DNA from: Macquaria australasica
Lineage: Eukaryota > Chordata > Actinopteri > Centrarchiformes > Percichthyidae
Direction: 5' to 3'
Length of the DNA: 64,000 bases
Assembly (NCBI GenBank): GCA_005408345.1
Contig: SEMN01000261.1
Span: forward strand, 1-64,000
Shown: positions 1 through 10,600 of the stretch, piece after piece
Position numbering within the stretch: the stretch's first letter is position 1
Layout: the number at the start of each line of letters is the position of its first letter
Program-made: the position numbers and the translations under genes
Notes under the pieces: model-generated
Database searches by the model: none
Told to the model about the DNA's origin: nothing
What the model saw: only the letters and a program-made list of their open reading frames with translations

Positions 1-1078
1 AGTTCAGCTCTTTTACTGTTTCATCATGGAAAATGTAAGAATATAACGATTTTAAAATCACTTAAAGACTTTTTTCCAACCCGTTTTCTTCAACGACTCA
101 ACTGAATTTCAGCCTTGGGGCGTCGAAAGTTCGATAGCCCCAGCTCCTGACTTTCAAGCAGTGGCAAGTTTGTTTAGTAAAATGTTAGAAAATATTAAAT
201 GTTTAAATAACTGAAATGTGAAGACAGAAGTAACCTGCCAAATCCTGAGGCAACTGTTGATTTTCAAGATAATTGTTACAGTGTTTACTTGTGTAAAGTC
301 CTTTGAGACAATGAAATGTTGCATATTACACAGTCGTGCATTTAGCCACCACCTTCAGTAAGTTGCTGTTACAGTTGGATAGTTTTAGTGCTGTCAAGTT
401 GAATGTGACATTGCAGCAAAAGAAAAATAATACATACAGAGTAGAAAATAGCTAGTTTATTGAAATGAAACATTCATTAATTGATTAATTTAAGGGATTA
501 ACAAATGTATTCAATGTTCAGTTAAATATAGTTGTGTTGAATTAAGCAGAGTCCATTCCTAAACTGTATGTTAATCATTACAGATGTGTGATGTGCTGTG
601 TCACCTCCAAGACCACAGCTACTGGAGGAGAGAGCCCAGCAGGAGCCAGAAGAGCACCAGCACCGACAAGGTAAAACACCTGGCTTTTGCTGTCTAGGAT
701 GCACACAGTAAAAGTGTGTGTCCTGTTATTTTAAACATTTAATACCTAATCATTTGAAATGACTATAACTGTAATTGCCCATACCATCTGTGAACATAAT
801 GCAGGCTGCATATTATAAAATGTTAATGTAGGATCGAAGGAAAATCAAAACTGTCATGTCATGTTTGTGACGCTGGGACAAGCATGACATAACAAGTTAC
901 AGTTATGTCAAAGTTTGAAACCATGCACCTTGTCAGAGAGATCTTAAGTTAGCTAACAAGTGTAGACACTGAAACTGTCTTTTTAATGACACCTGGTATG
1001 TGTGAGTGGGAAACAGGGAATTCTTGCAAATCTGCTGTTGTGCAAAAGATCCCTCCAAAAAGGACAAAAACAAAGATT
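1..1078. repeat. Inverted repeat A, left arm (cut by window start)
   Basis: This block is the reverse complement of 13644-14721 with only scattered differences. The match includes the exon at 584-670 and its flanking introns. It runs off the left edge of the window, so the full arm length is unknown. The inner edge falls near position 1078, just after the string caaaaacaaagatt. Apart from the exon I see no other coding potential in it. Confidence 0.93.
584..670 (+). CDS. Unrecognised gene X, exon 1 (29 codons)
   Basis: The exon is bounded by a TTACAG acceptor and an AAG|GTAAAA donor, and is open from an ATG (MCDVLCHLQDHSYWRREPSR...). Its length of 87 nt keeps phase 0 at both ends, matching the exons at 1864, 3099 and 3455. 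Joined, these four give an open frame of 181 residues. No domain is recognised; the product is basic and Ser/Arg rich. A nearly identical copy lies on the minus strand at 14053-14139. The ATG could be internal, because the gene may start left of the window. Low expression or pseudogene status cannot be excluded. Confidence 0.5.
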
Positions 1079-1730
1079 ATGGTTAGTTGAAAAGCACAAA
1101 ATCATTATTAATCATCAATTACTCAAGCTCTACACTAATGCATTACACAGGTGCAACTGTTTTGAACAACAGCATGTTTTGAAAATGAAAATGTGGACTT
1201 CTTTTACCCAAGATTAAGACAGTGTTTGCTCACCAAATTCAAAATCAATTAAGAAAAGTAGTACAGTCGAAATAAAGGAAACGGCAACATTGAACAAGTA
1301 ATCACCCAGTTGTTTTGTTGAGGCCATTTGTGTCCCTTTAGAGTTCAGATTGTATGCCACTTCAGGTGCAGCTGTATGTGTTGTGTTGCATTCAGAGCTG
1401 TTGTAATTCTGCATTTGCGCTCTGAACAAACACAATGGATCACTGGATTGCAGGGAGTATCATGGACTCAGCATCAGAGAACATGAGCATATAAGTGGAA
1501 TAGGTTTTTTATTTAATTATGTAATGAAGGTGTTGGAGCTATTTATTAGTTTGTTGTTTCATGCACCTGGAAGGGTCTATGTTTTTTTTTACCAGAGCAA
1601 GAGAGGCAGCAGGAGTTATTTGTAGAATAACTCTCAAGAAGAAACAAAGACTTTGTATGGACAATGAATGGACTTGTCTTACCTGTGTACAGTACATTCT
1701 TATGGTGCATCAGTGGCCTTTTGATTTCAG

Positions 1731-1779
1731 GTTTGTCTCATGTTTGATTTGGATTATGGACAAACAGCCAGTACAGAAG
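1731..1779 (+). CDS. Possible small exon of gene X
   Basis: A TTTCAG acceptor and an AAG|GTGAGC donor bracket 49 nt that are open in two frames. The length is not a multiple of three, so including it would shift the otherwise phase-0 chain of neighbouring exons. It may be an alternative exon or chance splice sites. Confidence 0.2.
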
Positions 1780-1863
1780 GTGAGCTGTCAGTGGAGATAT
1801 TAAATAGCATGAAGCACCTGCTGCTGGGGACACGATGGGAGGCAGATTGTCTCTGTGTCCCAG

Positions 1864-2001
1864 CCTGGGAGAATACAGAGTCCCACAGCTCCAGCCAGGA
1901 GGTCTATAGCCCTGAAGACTGACGTCTCTGTGGAAGTGTGGAACAGACGGGCATCTCAGCTCGCTGCCCTGCACCTCGTTCAGCAGAGAGATAATATAAA
2001 G
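1864..2001 (+). CDS. Unrecognised gene X, internal exon (46 codons)
   Basis: GTCCCAG acceptor and AAG|GTAAGA donor enclose 138 nt in phase 0/0. The product segment runs from PGRIQSPTAPARRS to DVSVEVWNRRASQLAALHL and QQRDNIK. The second half looks like an amphipathic helix. A read-through into an alternative 3' exon at 2310-2351 is possible and would end the protein early. No family is recognised. Confidence 0.5.
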
Positions 2002-2309
2002 GTAAGACTGTCATCATCAAAAATCAGGCGAGGACATTAAAGGACCACCCCATATGTCACCCTGCGGTCCAAGCATTACCCAGGACAAGACGTCTGTCTG
2101 CACAAGAGATTCAGCCGCATTCCCACATATCCTGTCAGATTAACTTCCTCTTCTCCAGTGTTACCATGGCAGCCAGTCACATCTCAGCCCCAAGTTGTTG
2201 AGATGTGGTTTTGCCTGTAATTCCTCATATTGGCAGCAGCAGTAACGTCTGCCTTCAGTTTTGTATGCACTGCAGGCAGCCGACCCACTGACTGTTTGTC
2301 TTCCTGCAG

Positions 2310-2351
2310 GTCTTCATGCGCCGCCTGGATGATGATGTATTGTTCTGCTGA
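2310..2351 (+). CDS. Possible alternative terminal exon of gene X
   Basis: A strong acceptor (CTTCCTGCAG) is followed by 14 codons ending VFMRRLDDDVLFC and a TGA stop. It is in frame with the exon ending at 2001 (phase 0). Splicing to it would give a short isoform; skipping it allows the chain to 3099 and 3455. Only transcript data can separate these. Confidence 0.3.
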   Translation, partial: VFMRRLDDDVLFC

Positions 2352-3098
2352 CGGTGCGTTTGGTTCCGCCTCGGTCCGTGCTTTACGCTAAGTGATCAGT
2401 AAGTTTGATGTGTCGCTGCCAGTTCAGAGACCGGTGGGAGTGGTTGTGTGATGAGAATTGTGGATAGAAGTGTGGAAGTGTGGAGTGGAAGTGTGTGCTG
2501 GAGTGTTACAAGCGTGATTTAATTTCTAATTGCTGTCAGCAAAGGCCTGCAGATTGGGCTCTAGCAGGTTCACCAGGAAATTGTTTAGCTGAGGTTGTAA
2601 GACCCCCTGATCCTGACACATCTCATCTCGTGATCAGTTGAGTTAGTCTTTGATGGCCTAAACATCAGCCACACTCATTAAATACGTGGCGTCTTTCTGT
2701 GTGAAATGTTTTCCCTCAAAGCTTCATGTTTTAGTTCCTAAAAGTGTTTTCATGTTTCTCATGTAACAGAGGTGGTCTTTGATTCAGATGAGGTGGCCCA
2801 CCACCTCCATCAAACACTGTGGGAAACCCTGCAGCTCTTGAATGTCCACCAGGTTGCACTAATTAGTCAATTAGATAATTATACCCACCAGTGTTCACCT
2901 TTTCACAGAACCATTTTATAGTGAAGCAGAGCAGTGCGATACCCAGGTCAGCAACAGGAGCCATTTTGGATGAAATACCATGATCCATTCAGTTACTCAG
3001 GAAACACAGATGGAAACCACTGATGTTACAGCACCAGTCTAGTTTGACTAGTTTGACCTGGTCCTTTACTGTTGTCCCTCTGTCCATCTCTCTAACAG

Positions 3099-3269
3099 GC
3101 TGTTGAAAGCAGAAAGAGACAGAGGGAGCAGGAGAGCAGCTCCAGAGCCCTCGAGGAGCCTCCAGAGAGAAGACTCCGTGAGAATGCTGCAGTCCTGTCA
3201 GACCGGAGCCCCAGCCCCCAGCCTTCCACCTCTGTCCCACAGGCCAGTCTGGACGGTGTCCAGGTGGAG
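3099..3269 (+). CDS. Unrecognised gene X, internal exon (57 codons)
   Basis: TCTAACAG acceptor and GAG|GTGAGT donor enclose 171 nt, phase 0/0. The product is highly charged and low in complexity: an Arg/Glu-rich helix (AVESRKRQREQESSSRALEE) followed by a Ser/Pro-rich linker (LSDRSPSPQPSTSVPQ). It resembles disordered nuclear-protein tails. Family not recognised. Confidence 0.5.
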
Positions 3270-3454
3270 GTGAGTGGTCAAAATGGTTACACAAGTGTTG
3301 GTTTTCACCTGCTTCCTGTTTTTCTGTTGGTCAAAAGCACTCTATCCTAGCTCGATGGTCACTACACACACTTATCCCACACAACTGCATCAGTCTAAAG
3401 GGATCAGGCTGAAGCCGTCTGATCTTCTGCCCTCTCTCTATGTCTCTCTAAAAG

Positions 3455-3604
3455 CAGGAGACCCAGCCCAGAGCCCTCCAGGAGCCTGTCTGGCCAGGCC
3501 CCTACGGCCCCCAGCCCGGTGGTCTCCCACCCTCTGCTTTTAATGCAGTGGTGGAGATGGTTATGGCGTGGATGACTGACTCTCCATACAACCCGGAGAT
3601 GTGA
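3455..3604 (+). CDS. Unrecognised gene X, terminal exon (49 codons + stop)
   Basis: The acceptor is CTCTCTAAAAG. The frame continues phase 0 and ends in TGA at 3602-3604 with the residues MTDSPYNPEM. A proline/glycine-rich stretch precedes a short hydrophobic helix (FNAVVEMVMAWM). The start of this exon (ETQPRALQEP) resembles the ESSSRALEEP segment of the previous exon, which hints at an internal exon duplication. Putative poly(A) signal AATAAA lies at 4434-4439, beyond a tandem repeat. Confidence 0.5.
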   Translation, partial: QETQPRALQEPVWPGPYGPQPGGLPPSAFNAVVEMVMAWMTDSPYNPEM

Positions 3605-3639
3605 GCCTCCTGCAGCAGGTGCAGAGATCCACAGCTGGA

Positions 3640-3952
3640 GCAGCCAGTGGCTGTAACAGTACCACAATCACACACAGTTATTCACACACACTCACACACT
3701 CCAAACCTTTCCTTCTGACTATCAGCTTTCATTTCCCTCTTCAAAAAAAACAAAAACAAAACAAAACCTTAGCATGTACTAATAAGTTTTAACTCTTTCA
3801 TTTATTTTTAGTGTGGAGATAAGTTTTAACTCTTTAAATTCTTCTTAGTTATTAGATACGTTTTAACTCTCATTTATTATGTACAGTAGATAAGTAATGT
3901 AAGCCTTTTAACTATTTGACACTTTCAGTATTTCTTTGAAAAGCTTAAAAAA

Positions 3953-4002
<50 letters not shown>

Positions 4003-4440
4003 CAGACCTTTCCTCCTGACTTTCAACCTTCATTTCCCTCTTCAAAAAACAAACAAACCTTAGCATGTACTGTAGATAAGTTTAAACTCTTTAAATTCTT
4101 CTTAGTTTGTAGATAACTTTTAACTCTCATTTAGTATGTACAGTAGATAAGTAATGTAAGCCTTTTAACTATTTGATACTTTCAGTGTTTCTTTGAAAAG
4201 CTTAAAAAATCTCACACACTCACACACTCCAAAACTTTTCTTCCCGACTTTCAGCTTTCATTTCCCTCTTCAACAAAAAAACAAAACAAATAAAAAACAA
4301 CTCTAAGCATGTACTGTAGATAAGTTTTAACTCTTTCATTTCGTTTTAGTTTGTAGATAAGTTTTAACTCTCATTTAGTATATACAGTAGATATGTAATG
4401 TATGCCTTATAACTATTTGAAGAAAAATCTAAAGAATAAA
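3640..4440. repeat. Tandem triplication of a ~200-300 bp AT-rich unit
   Basis: Three successive units begin near 3700, 4002 and 4231. Each contains, in order, CACTCCA.ACCTTTC, TTTCATTTCCCTCTTCAA, an A/C-rich tract, AGCATGTACTGTAGATAAG-like text and CTTTTAACTATTTGA. Within each unit the phrase GATAAGTTTTAACTCT is itself repeated. Unit 1 has a (CA)24 expansion at 3953-4000. No coding content. Confidence 0.85.
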
Positions 4441-5170
4441 AAAGTAATGGTAAGTATTCACACTCACTCACTTTCCAACTCTTTGAAACTTTTATTTCCT
4501 TCTACAGTTTCCTAAAAATTAAAACCAAAACATTTTACATAAGAATCTAAAAAAGGAAATAAACAAAAAAAAATATTTTACCAATGTGAATTTCAAAACA
4601 TCTGGAATATAAAAAACATTTTGGTAAGTATCAAGTATATATATAAAATGTTTCTATTACTTTAGGAGGGTCTACTGACAATATTCCACCTGGTTTTTCC
4701 TATAGTTCGCATGTCAGTAATAATGACAATAATAAATATCTGGAGCCTTTTTTCTGATTGAATGTGATATTTTTATGATATATTTATTTTGTTCCACCGA
4801 GTGGTTTCTTACATTGACAATGTTAAACTAGTGGAACACATTTTCAGTTAGCTGTCCAGTTCCTGAAAATCTTTCATGGCTACATAAGTATAGAAAAGAT
4901 GAACAAATAATGCAACATTTAAGAATATAACAGTTTTGAAGTCATAACATTAATATATGAACAATAGGAAACATATAGTTGGATGGAACATTGTCAAAGG
5001 GCCTAACGCTTTGTCATTCGTCCCAGTTATCAAACTGTCCCATGATGGGATTGAGGTCATTTGGCTGGCGAAAAAAGTAAAAACTCTACTGTCTCACTTC
5101 AAATTGTGTTGGCATGTGTCTTAATCATTGTTTTTGTCTCCCTGTTATTTCCGAGATTTCCGAGACTTAG
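4441..5170. other. AT-rich non-coding stretch
   Basis: No exon with good splice sites or conserved coding was seen. It separates gene X from the poly(A) polymerase remnant. Upstream PAPOL exons would be expected here if that gene were complete, and they are absent. Confidence 0.6.
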
Positions 5171-6478
5171 TCTTTGCCCGGGTGGCAGTGAAGAGCATTC
5201 CTGAAGATCTGGACCTTCTCAATAACAAGTGGATGAAGAACGTAGACAAACGCTGCGTCAGGAGTCTCAGTGGTAAGCATCAGATAACATAAATATATTT
5301 ATCAGTTCAAATTTACTGAAACAGCAGTGGCAACGCAAAATGCAGGTGTCAATTTTGATGGGCAAAGTTGATATCAGTACTGAGATATTTGTATTTTGTT
5401 CCTCTCTGAAAATGTAGCTTAAGACGTAAATCAAAGCTAACTGCACCAACTGAGCAGTTGCTAAAACTGTTAATAAACTAACATTTTCCTTGTTCTCTAC
5501 AGGAATCAGCATCTGTGACTAACGGCTCATCTGTTAATGCGTCCACGCCCAGCAAACCTGCTTCACCCTCCATGATTTCACGGGACACAAAGAGACCTTG
5601 AACTCCACATTCAGAAACTTCACCAAAGAAGTTCAAAGCTGACAAGGAACCAACTCCAGAGACAAAAGGGACCTGCTCTGAGGAGTCCTCTACAGGTGTC
5701 TCGCCCAGTGTGAGCTCACCAAGCACCAAGAGACCCGGCACTGCTGAACTTGAGATGCCGACCAAGAAATTTGACCTGGTATGCAAAACCATCTTGGAAG
5801 GTGTTTCTTTGAAGTTGACATACACTGGTCCACTAAATATGAGAGATTCATATTTTGTGATTTACTACTTACTGTCTGTTCCTTCCCTCTCAGAGTCGTC
5901 CCACTGTCAAGCTGTCTGACTTTCCTCCCGGCCACACCAAGCCTGTTACTGTTGTGAAAAGTGCCATCACACTTCAACTTATCAGGTACAGCACAGAATT
6001 CTGAATAGAAACTTCTGAGTTCCCTCTGGCTGTACACACCTCATCTCTTTACTACCTGGAAGGCTTATTGTAAGGTAGACTGATAGATGGATGAATGTTG
6101 TATCTCTTCACCACAAGAGGGCAATGAAGTCTTTCTGCTTCCTCAACCGTAGCAAAGGAATGGGTACACAGACACACTGGTCAAAGACTCGTCACTTGGT
6201 GACAGCAAAACCTGATGCAGATTAGACTTAAGGGAACATCTTTACCTTCAGTAATCTTTTTATAAATGGTCGAGTCTTCACAGAAAGAAAATAAGGATTT
6301 TGAATGTTGCATGTTTCATCTTAATGTGTTGATTTACAAAGCAGATAATAGTAACCAGGTGCTGATTCATGATTTTGTGATGCATTTGGGTGACCTTTTG
6401 AGGGAAGGGGTGTTAGATGCTACTCCATGAACTTACAACCCTGTTCCTTCCTGTATCTCTTACAGCAGGCGAAATTGA
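5171..6478 (+). pseudogene. Poly(A) polymerase (PAPOL) remnant
   Basis: Exon 5171-5272 encodes a segment of the nucleotidyltransferase core of canonical poly(A) polymerases (VAVKSIPEDLDLLNNKW, then MKNVDKRCVRSLS), close to the family's FAR.A...IPEDLDL...LLKN.D.RC.RSL block. Exons 5503-5778 and 5894-5985 and the short end at 6466-6478 resemble the Ser/Pro/Lys-rich PAPOLA/PAPOLG tail, with SPKKFKADKEPTPETK and a terminal VVKSAITLQL..RRN. Only about 230 bp separate core and tail, so the rest of the core, the RNA-binding domain and the catalytic Asp exons are missing. An in-frame TGA (5599-5601) follows DTKRP and is consistent with CGA decay. Using the acceptor at 5510 keeps the reading frame, while 5503 does not. 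The poly(A) signal is AATAAA at 6662-6667. Which PAPOL paralogue it comes from is uncertain. Confidence 0.75.
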
Positions 6479-6661
6479 TTGAACGCCACTGATTGGTTGA
6501 CGAGCCTGAAGATTATGGTCACTTTCTCGCTCCTGACCAAGAGGAAAAACTCCATCCTCCATCACCAGCCATTGTTTTGTGTTGCTTGCTTATTGTGTTT
6601 ATTCTGCCTTTAAATAATAACTGTAAATACACTTTAAAATCTTTACTGTGCGTTGTCTGTT

Positions 6662-6667
6662 AATAAA
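6662..6667 (+). promoter_or_regulatory. Poly(A) signal AATAAA of the PAPOL remnant
   Basis: It lies 184 bp after the final TGA and is followed by GT-rich text (GTGCTGTTATTGTGTTTG), as expected of a cleavage region. Confidence 0.55.
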
Positions 6668-6899
6668 ATTGTAAACATTGTGAATGTGCTGTTATTGTGT
6701 TTGATATTTGAGCTGGTCAGGGGCTGATTTGAGGAGGGATGGCAGGGGATGTCATTCTCTCTGATGGAAAACTTGATGAAATTCATCCCCCTTTTAAATA
6801 AAGTTTCAAAAATATGATACTTCCTCCTGCAGGCTTTGAATAAGGGTTGCCAGATTTACATTTTGGTAAAAACAGATTTAGTACACACGTGCAGATTTG

Positions 6900-7240
6900 A
6901 TGGAAGCTGGGTAATGTCAGTGTAATTTAGTTGTTTTGGTGTCATTCAACAACACAAAGATACTTTCAATGTCACCACAATGTTGTATGTTATATTTAAT
7001 TAATAACCTGAAGAGACTCCATGACAGCAACAAAAACACTGTAAAAATACATTGATATAAAGCTGACAACAGGTGATCAAGATAAACAAATGTTCTTTCT
7101 CCTGCTAATCTTGTACGGAAACTTGATGAGAGTGAAGGAGAACAAACGGAAACACTGACAGTAACAGAGCAGAAGTTAATGCATTGTGCTGCTACAGATG
7201 ACACTGATATGAAGTTGCAGGACATAAAACTAAAACCTTT
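6900..7240. repeat. Decayed dispersed repeat
   Basis: The reverse complement contains TTTTATGTCCTGCAACTTC and CATCTGTAGCAGCACAATGC. These match the repeat at 23180-23480 (TTTTACGTCCTGTAACTTC and CATCTGTAGCAGCACAATGC). It flanks the left arm of inverted repeat B, and its relative flanks the right arm. Confidence 0.6.
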
Positions 7241-7318
7241 TTGCCAACTATGTTAAGGTAATGTTAGGTAAATTGAGTTGAAAATGACGTACCTCACTAC
7301 ATATTGATGAGATGGACG

Positions 7319-7427
7319 GTCTATATAAATATAAAGAGTACAGTCTAGACCTGCTCTATATGAAAAGTGCCTCGAGATGACCTTGTTATGATTTTGCGCT
7401 ATATAAATAAAACTGAATTGAATTCAT
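7319..7427 (-). mobile_element. Retroposon 3' tail present only in the left arm
   Basis: It contains gcgctatataaataaaactg followed by GAATTGAATT, the same tail seen at 16052-16121. The right arm at about 22945-22965 has the uninterrupted flank (CTACTGAAAT joined to AGACTGTCCATC). It is probably the 3' end of a LINE/SINE-type element; the exact family is not assigned. Confidence 0.65.
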
Positions 7428-7661
7428 TTCAGTAGTGTAGTGTAGAAGAGCTAGAAATGTACAAAATCAGTTACAGTAGTATATATCCACAGAGCTTTTA
7501 ATTCCCGTATTTGAGCAACCCAGTTAGTCAGATATTTGTCATTTCCTTATCATGATTTGTCTGCATAACATCTTGGTGATTGCTCTTTGCTCAGAGGTAA
7601 ATGTTGTGGTTTCTACGCTCACTGGCTGCATAGGGAAGATTGGAGCAAATCATGACTTCAC

Positions 7662-10600
7662 TCAACCATTAAGCAATTCATCAGGCTTTCTGTAGCCAAA
7701 AAGCCTGAAGTCCCCCTCATAGAGCTTGTACAGCTTCCTCCTGTCCTCTAGGGGCACTGTTCTGAACCAGTCCAACACAGAACCAGAGGAGGTCATGTTT
7801 TCATAGGAAGGAGGGAACTTAATGTCGTCCTCCAGCTTTAAGAGCTTCAGCAGCTGCTCAGCATCCTCCTGAAGAGTCTCCTGATGGCCAACAAAATCGT
7901 ACCTGAGAAGTTAAACAAACCAGCATCAAATTACAAGTGAAATAAGCATTAACATTAACATTGAACTAATTGGTCATTTGTGGATGTTAAAGGGGCATTC
8001 CAACAATTTTACACACCAAGTTTATTCATCATGAGAAGTACTATTCAGCCTGTGAAGACATATAGTTGCATTATGGGAAGTCCAGGGTTTTTGGAGCTTG
8101 ACCCATCCTAGAGACTAAAAGTCTGGATCTTTCTGCATCAGTGTTAAAAAAATATTAGAATCAGCTTGTACAAAAACAACGTGTAATTTGTGTGCATTTG
8201 TAGAATGGTAGTTCCTCCTCAGGTCAATAAACTACAAATGTTCAGAAACAGCACAGAGGACATGACCTTTACAGCCCTGCTGGCAAATATGGCCTTACTG
8301 TATGAGGCAGGGGTGGCACAGGCGGTGCATCTGCCTCCAGTGGGGTTCAAAGGGGTTCTTCTTCTCTGTCTGCGGGTCCAGCAGGTACTGAATAAAGTTG
8401 TAGAATGAGGGGCGCACACCGGATGCAAACGCCTCGTCCACTGTCTGTGGTGGATCAGTCTGGTCGCCATACAGGCGCAGAATGTCCCGGGAAAAGTTTT
8501 GATAGAAGTACTCATTGTGTCGCTGGAACTTGTCTCTGTAGGCGGAGATGAGACGGACAAAGGGGTCCCGGACAAACAGGAACTTGGTGTAGTACTTCAG
8601 CTTTGCCTGTAATCAACAAATAAGTATACATCAACCCCCTGTCACACTGTCTGACTGAGTCAACTACTAATGGGACTAACTGAGTCTTGCATGTCTGTTA
8701 GTTCTTATCACTCCAGAAACAAGGAATCAAGGTCATGTAAGTTGTTGTTCCTTCCTGCTACACACACACACACACACACACACATATGTGTATATATACA
8801 CATATACATATATACATATACATACATATATATATATATATATACACACACGTCACACTGCCTCCGCCAGCTTGCCTTCTTCCCATCCTGGTGCCATGTC
8901 TTCCCCAGGTAAGCGACGTACACGCACCCGGCCATCCACATGATGTAAAAGAAACCGTGATTCATCAGACCAGGCCACCTTCTTCTATTGCTCTGTGGTC
9001 CAGTTCTGACGGTCACATGTAGGCGCTTTCGGCAGTGGACAGGGGTCAGCATGGGCATCCTGACCGGTCTACGCAGCCCCATACGCAACAAACTGCGATG
9101 CACTGTGTGTTCTGACACCTTTCTATCAGAACCAGCATTATCTTTTTCAGCAATTTGAGCTACAGTAACTCTTCTGTTGGATCGGACCACACGGGCCAGC
9201 CTTCGCTCCACAAGCGCATCAATGAGCCTTGGTCGCCCATGACCCTGTCGCCGGTTCACCGGTTTTCCTTCCTTGGACCACTTTTGGTGGGTACTGGACA
9301 CTGCAGACCAGGAACACCCCACAAGAGCTGCAGTTTTGGAGATGCTCTGACCCAGTCGTCTAGCCATCACAATTTGGCCCTTGTTAAAGTTGCTTGCACA
9401 CAAACACACACACACATACATATATACATATATATACACATACATACCTACAAATATTTAAATTTAGAATAGGATATAATTTAATTAAATTTAAATAAAA
9501 TAAATAAAACAATATATACAGTTATGTACATTCATGTATACCCCATATACACCCAGAAAATAATAATTCTGTAGTGCGTTTTTTTAATTTGAAGTCTGGG
9601 GGAATGTAAACAGCAGCAACAAGATAGTGTTTACAAGATGGTCGGCACCTTAACATTAAACTCGACATCTGGGAAACATTGTCCATCAACTTTGACCATG
9701 TTTGATCACCAAGCATCATTGATGTAAACACAGAGTCTGCCTCCACTCGTCTTGCGAAACAAAAGGTGGATACGCTTTCTGTTTGTAACTTTAGGGACAC
9801 TTCGGATGTCACTGTATGAACTGACCTTCATCTCTGTTCTTGGGAAGCTGTTTAGGAGAGTGAGCATTTTGGGCATGTGGACCAAGTCACCATCTATGGA
9901 CATGGGGTCACGATATGGCTCGCTCTGGTTCAGGACAAACATAACCCTCTTCCAGTTGGTACATGCCACCTGTAGATAAGAACAAGAACAAGAGTCTACA
10001 GCCCTGCTAGTGGCTCTGTGACGCTGTACTCGGGCACAGCAGTGCTTCAGCTAACGTGCTCACAACAACAATGCCAACATGCTGATGTTAAACGGGTGTA
10101 ATGTTTATCATGTTGACCATCTTAGTTTAGTGTATTAGCATGCTAACATTTGCTAAATCGAGCATCTTCTTAAACAGTTGCAAAAGACAAAGACTGTATG
10201 TCCACGTTTGTACTGTAAGTGTGTGTTCATGTCTATATCACCTTGGGAATGTAACAGTAGATGATGCCATGATTGTCATCCACAACGAGGTTCTCCAGCT
10301 CTTTGTCACTCACGTCTTCTAAACTGTACTTCCCCTCAGAAAATGCCTCTTTGTCACCATCACACATTTCTCTCAGCAGCTGCTTTCTCAGTGTCTGCAG
10401 CTGATGGATCCCCTCTGCTGTGATAAGAAGAATAAGAAAATGTGTATTGTAACTTAAAACTTTACTTAAAATGAGTACTAAATTAAATATGCTTTAGTGT
10501 GGCTTTTCTCTGGAGGAGATGACAGGCAGGGGTGAAAGCCAAAGGCCAATATTTATTTTTTAAAGCCACACTGAACAAGTGAACTGGATTAGTTAAATCT

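Noticed and set aside
8190..8575. ORFs MCICRMVV... and the alternate-frame 118-codon ORF (also 21796-22152)
   Set aside because: They are shadow frames of sulfotransferase coding exon 5; the true frame carries the RDPFVRLISAYRDK motif.
8708..9445. 245-codon minus-strand ORF taken as a complete gene
   Set aside because: Its ends are translated CA/TA microsatellite and its middle is a frameshifted Tc1 transposase fragment lacking the catalytic domain.
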